Positions 6,478-7,052 of a DNA stretch of 7,052 nt are shown here, in pieces (position 1 is the stretch's first letter; the number at the start of each line of letters is the position of its first letter). The notes beneath the pieces were generated by a model. It worked only from the letters and a program-made list of their open reading frames with translations. It made no database searches and had not been told where the DNA came from. The position numbers and the translations under genes are program-made. The DNA lies in assembly GCA_900549405.1 (NCBI GenBank), contig URNZ01000081.1:1-7052 (forward strand), in the 5' to 3' direction. The DNA comes from an uncultured Eubacteriales bacterium. Lineage in GTDB: Bacteria; Bacillota; Clostridia; Oscillospirales; Oscillospiraceae.

Positions 6478-7052
6478 TTGAAAAAATCGTCCGATCTCTC
6501 CCGGCTGCTGGGCTATGCCGGGGGGCGGCGGGTGCTGACCTATCTCTCCTGGGTCCTGTCCGCCGTCAGCGCCCTGGTGGCGCTGGTCCCATTCTGGTAC
6601 ATCTGGCGCATCTTAAAGGAGGTGCTGGAGACCGCCCCCGACTTTGCCGCCGCCATCCACATCGTCCCCTGGGGCTGGCGGGCGGTGGGCTTTGCCGTGC
6701 TGTCCGTCCTGCTGTACATCGCGGGGCTGATGTGCTCCCACCTGGCCGCCTTCCGCATCGCCACCAATCTGCGCCTGGCCCTCACAGAGCACATCGCCCG
6801 CCTGCCCCTGGGGCAGATCCAGGTGTCCGGCAGCGGCAAGCTCCGCCGCACCATTGCCGACACCGCCGGGGCGGCGGAGACCTTTTTGGCCCACCAGCTC
6901 CCCGACCAATACCGGGCCATGGCCACGGTGGCCGGACTGCTGGTGCTGCTGCTGGCCTTTGACTGGCGGCTGGGGCTGCTCAGTCTGCTGCCCGTGGCCC
7001 TGGGCTTTGCCTGTATGTCCACCATGACGGGCAAGTCCATGCAGGAGAAGAT
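6478..7052 (+). CDS. ABC exporter, N-terminal membrane domain (runs off right edge)
   Basis: This is an ATP-driven exporter subunit in the cytoplasmic membrane, read from TTG 6478 (MKKSSDLSRLLGYAGGRRVL...). The 191 residues present cover part of a type-1 exporter membrane domain. Helices lie at about 20-44, 68-91, 147-162 and 164-182. Between helices 2 and 3 is the intracellular-loop region typical of the family (RLALTEHIARLPLGQI, then GSGKLRRTIADTAGAAETFLAHQLPDQ). The ATP-binding domain, expected after about residue 330, is outside the window, so whether this is a half-transporter with a fused ATPase cannot be confirmed. The gene is preceded by a TetR-family gene and a palindrome. In clostridia this context often goes with a pair of tandem half-exporters, but the second gene, if any, is not visible. 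Substrate unknown. Confidence 0.88.
   Translation, partial: MKKSSDLSRLLGYAGGRRVLTYLSWVLSAVSALVALVPFWYIWRILKEVLETAPDFAAAIHIVPWGWRAVGFAVLSVLLYIAGLMCSHLAAFRIATNLRLALTEHIARLPLGQIQVSGSGKLRRTIADTAGAAETFLAHQLPDQYRAMATVAGLLVLLLAFDWRLGLLSLLPVALGFACMSTMTGKSMQEK

Noticed and set aside
6471..6962. ATG-initiated frame of 163 codons at the start of the ABC gene
   Set aside because: The AGGAGG is 1 nt away, too close, and the product is Ala/Gly/Pro/Arg-rich. The TTG frame 7 nt later encodes ABC exporter helices and stays open to the edge.

Overview
The window looks like chromosomal DNA from a GC-rich member of the Firmicutes, most plausibly a gut clostridium of the Oscillospiraceae type (an inference from style, not a database match). 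The signs are strong AGGAGG ribosome binding sites, SigA-type promoters (TTGACA-like / TATAAT with 17-nt spacing), U-tailed hairpin terminators, an S-box (SAM-I) riboswitch in front of metK, TTG starts, and GC-rich coding DNA between AT-rich promoters.

Left part, minus strand (1-4166). From right to left there are three genes. First is a large hybrid sensor histidine kinase with its own promoter, a Cache-type sensor, HisKA, HATPase and receiver. It is broken by a single extra base in the ATPase N-box. Next is a membrane protein of about eight helices that I do not recognise, with its own promoter. Last is the start of a MATE-family efflux transporter that runs off the left edge. The 139-nt gap before the MATE gene can fold into two successive hairpins.

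Middle, plus strand (4206-5665). A consensus extended -10 promoter drives a SAM riboswitch, whose aptamer, antiterminator and terminator can all be traced base by base, and then a complete metK (S-adenosylmethionine synthetase) closed by a strong terminator. The metK and kinase promoters diverge, with their -35 boxes 39 bp apart.

Right part, plus strand (5667-7052). A TetR/AcrR-type repressor has two overlapping operator-like inverted repeats on its own promoter. It is followed by a terminator, a near-perfect 24-bp palindrome, and the start of an ABC exporter (membrane domain only) cut by the right edge. This is the usual layout of a repressor controlling its neighbouring exporter.

I see no convincing novel multi-gene system. 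The most useful observations are the kinase frameshift, the two kinds of palindromic site around tetR, the fully traceable SAM switch, and the structured MATE leader.
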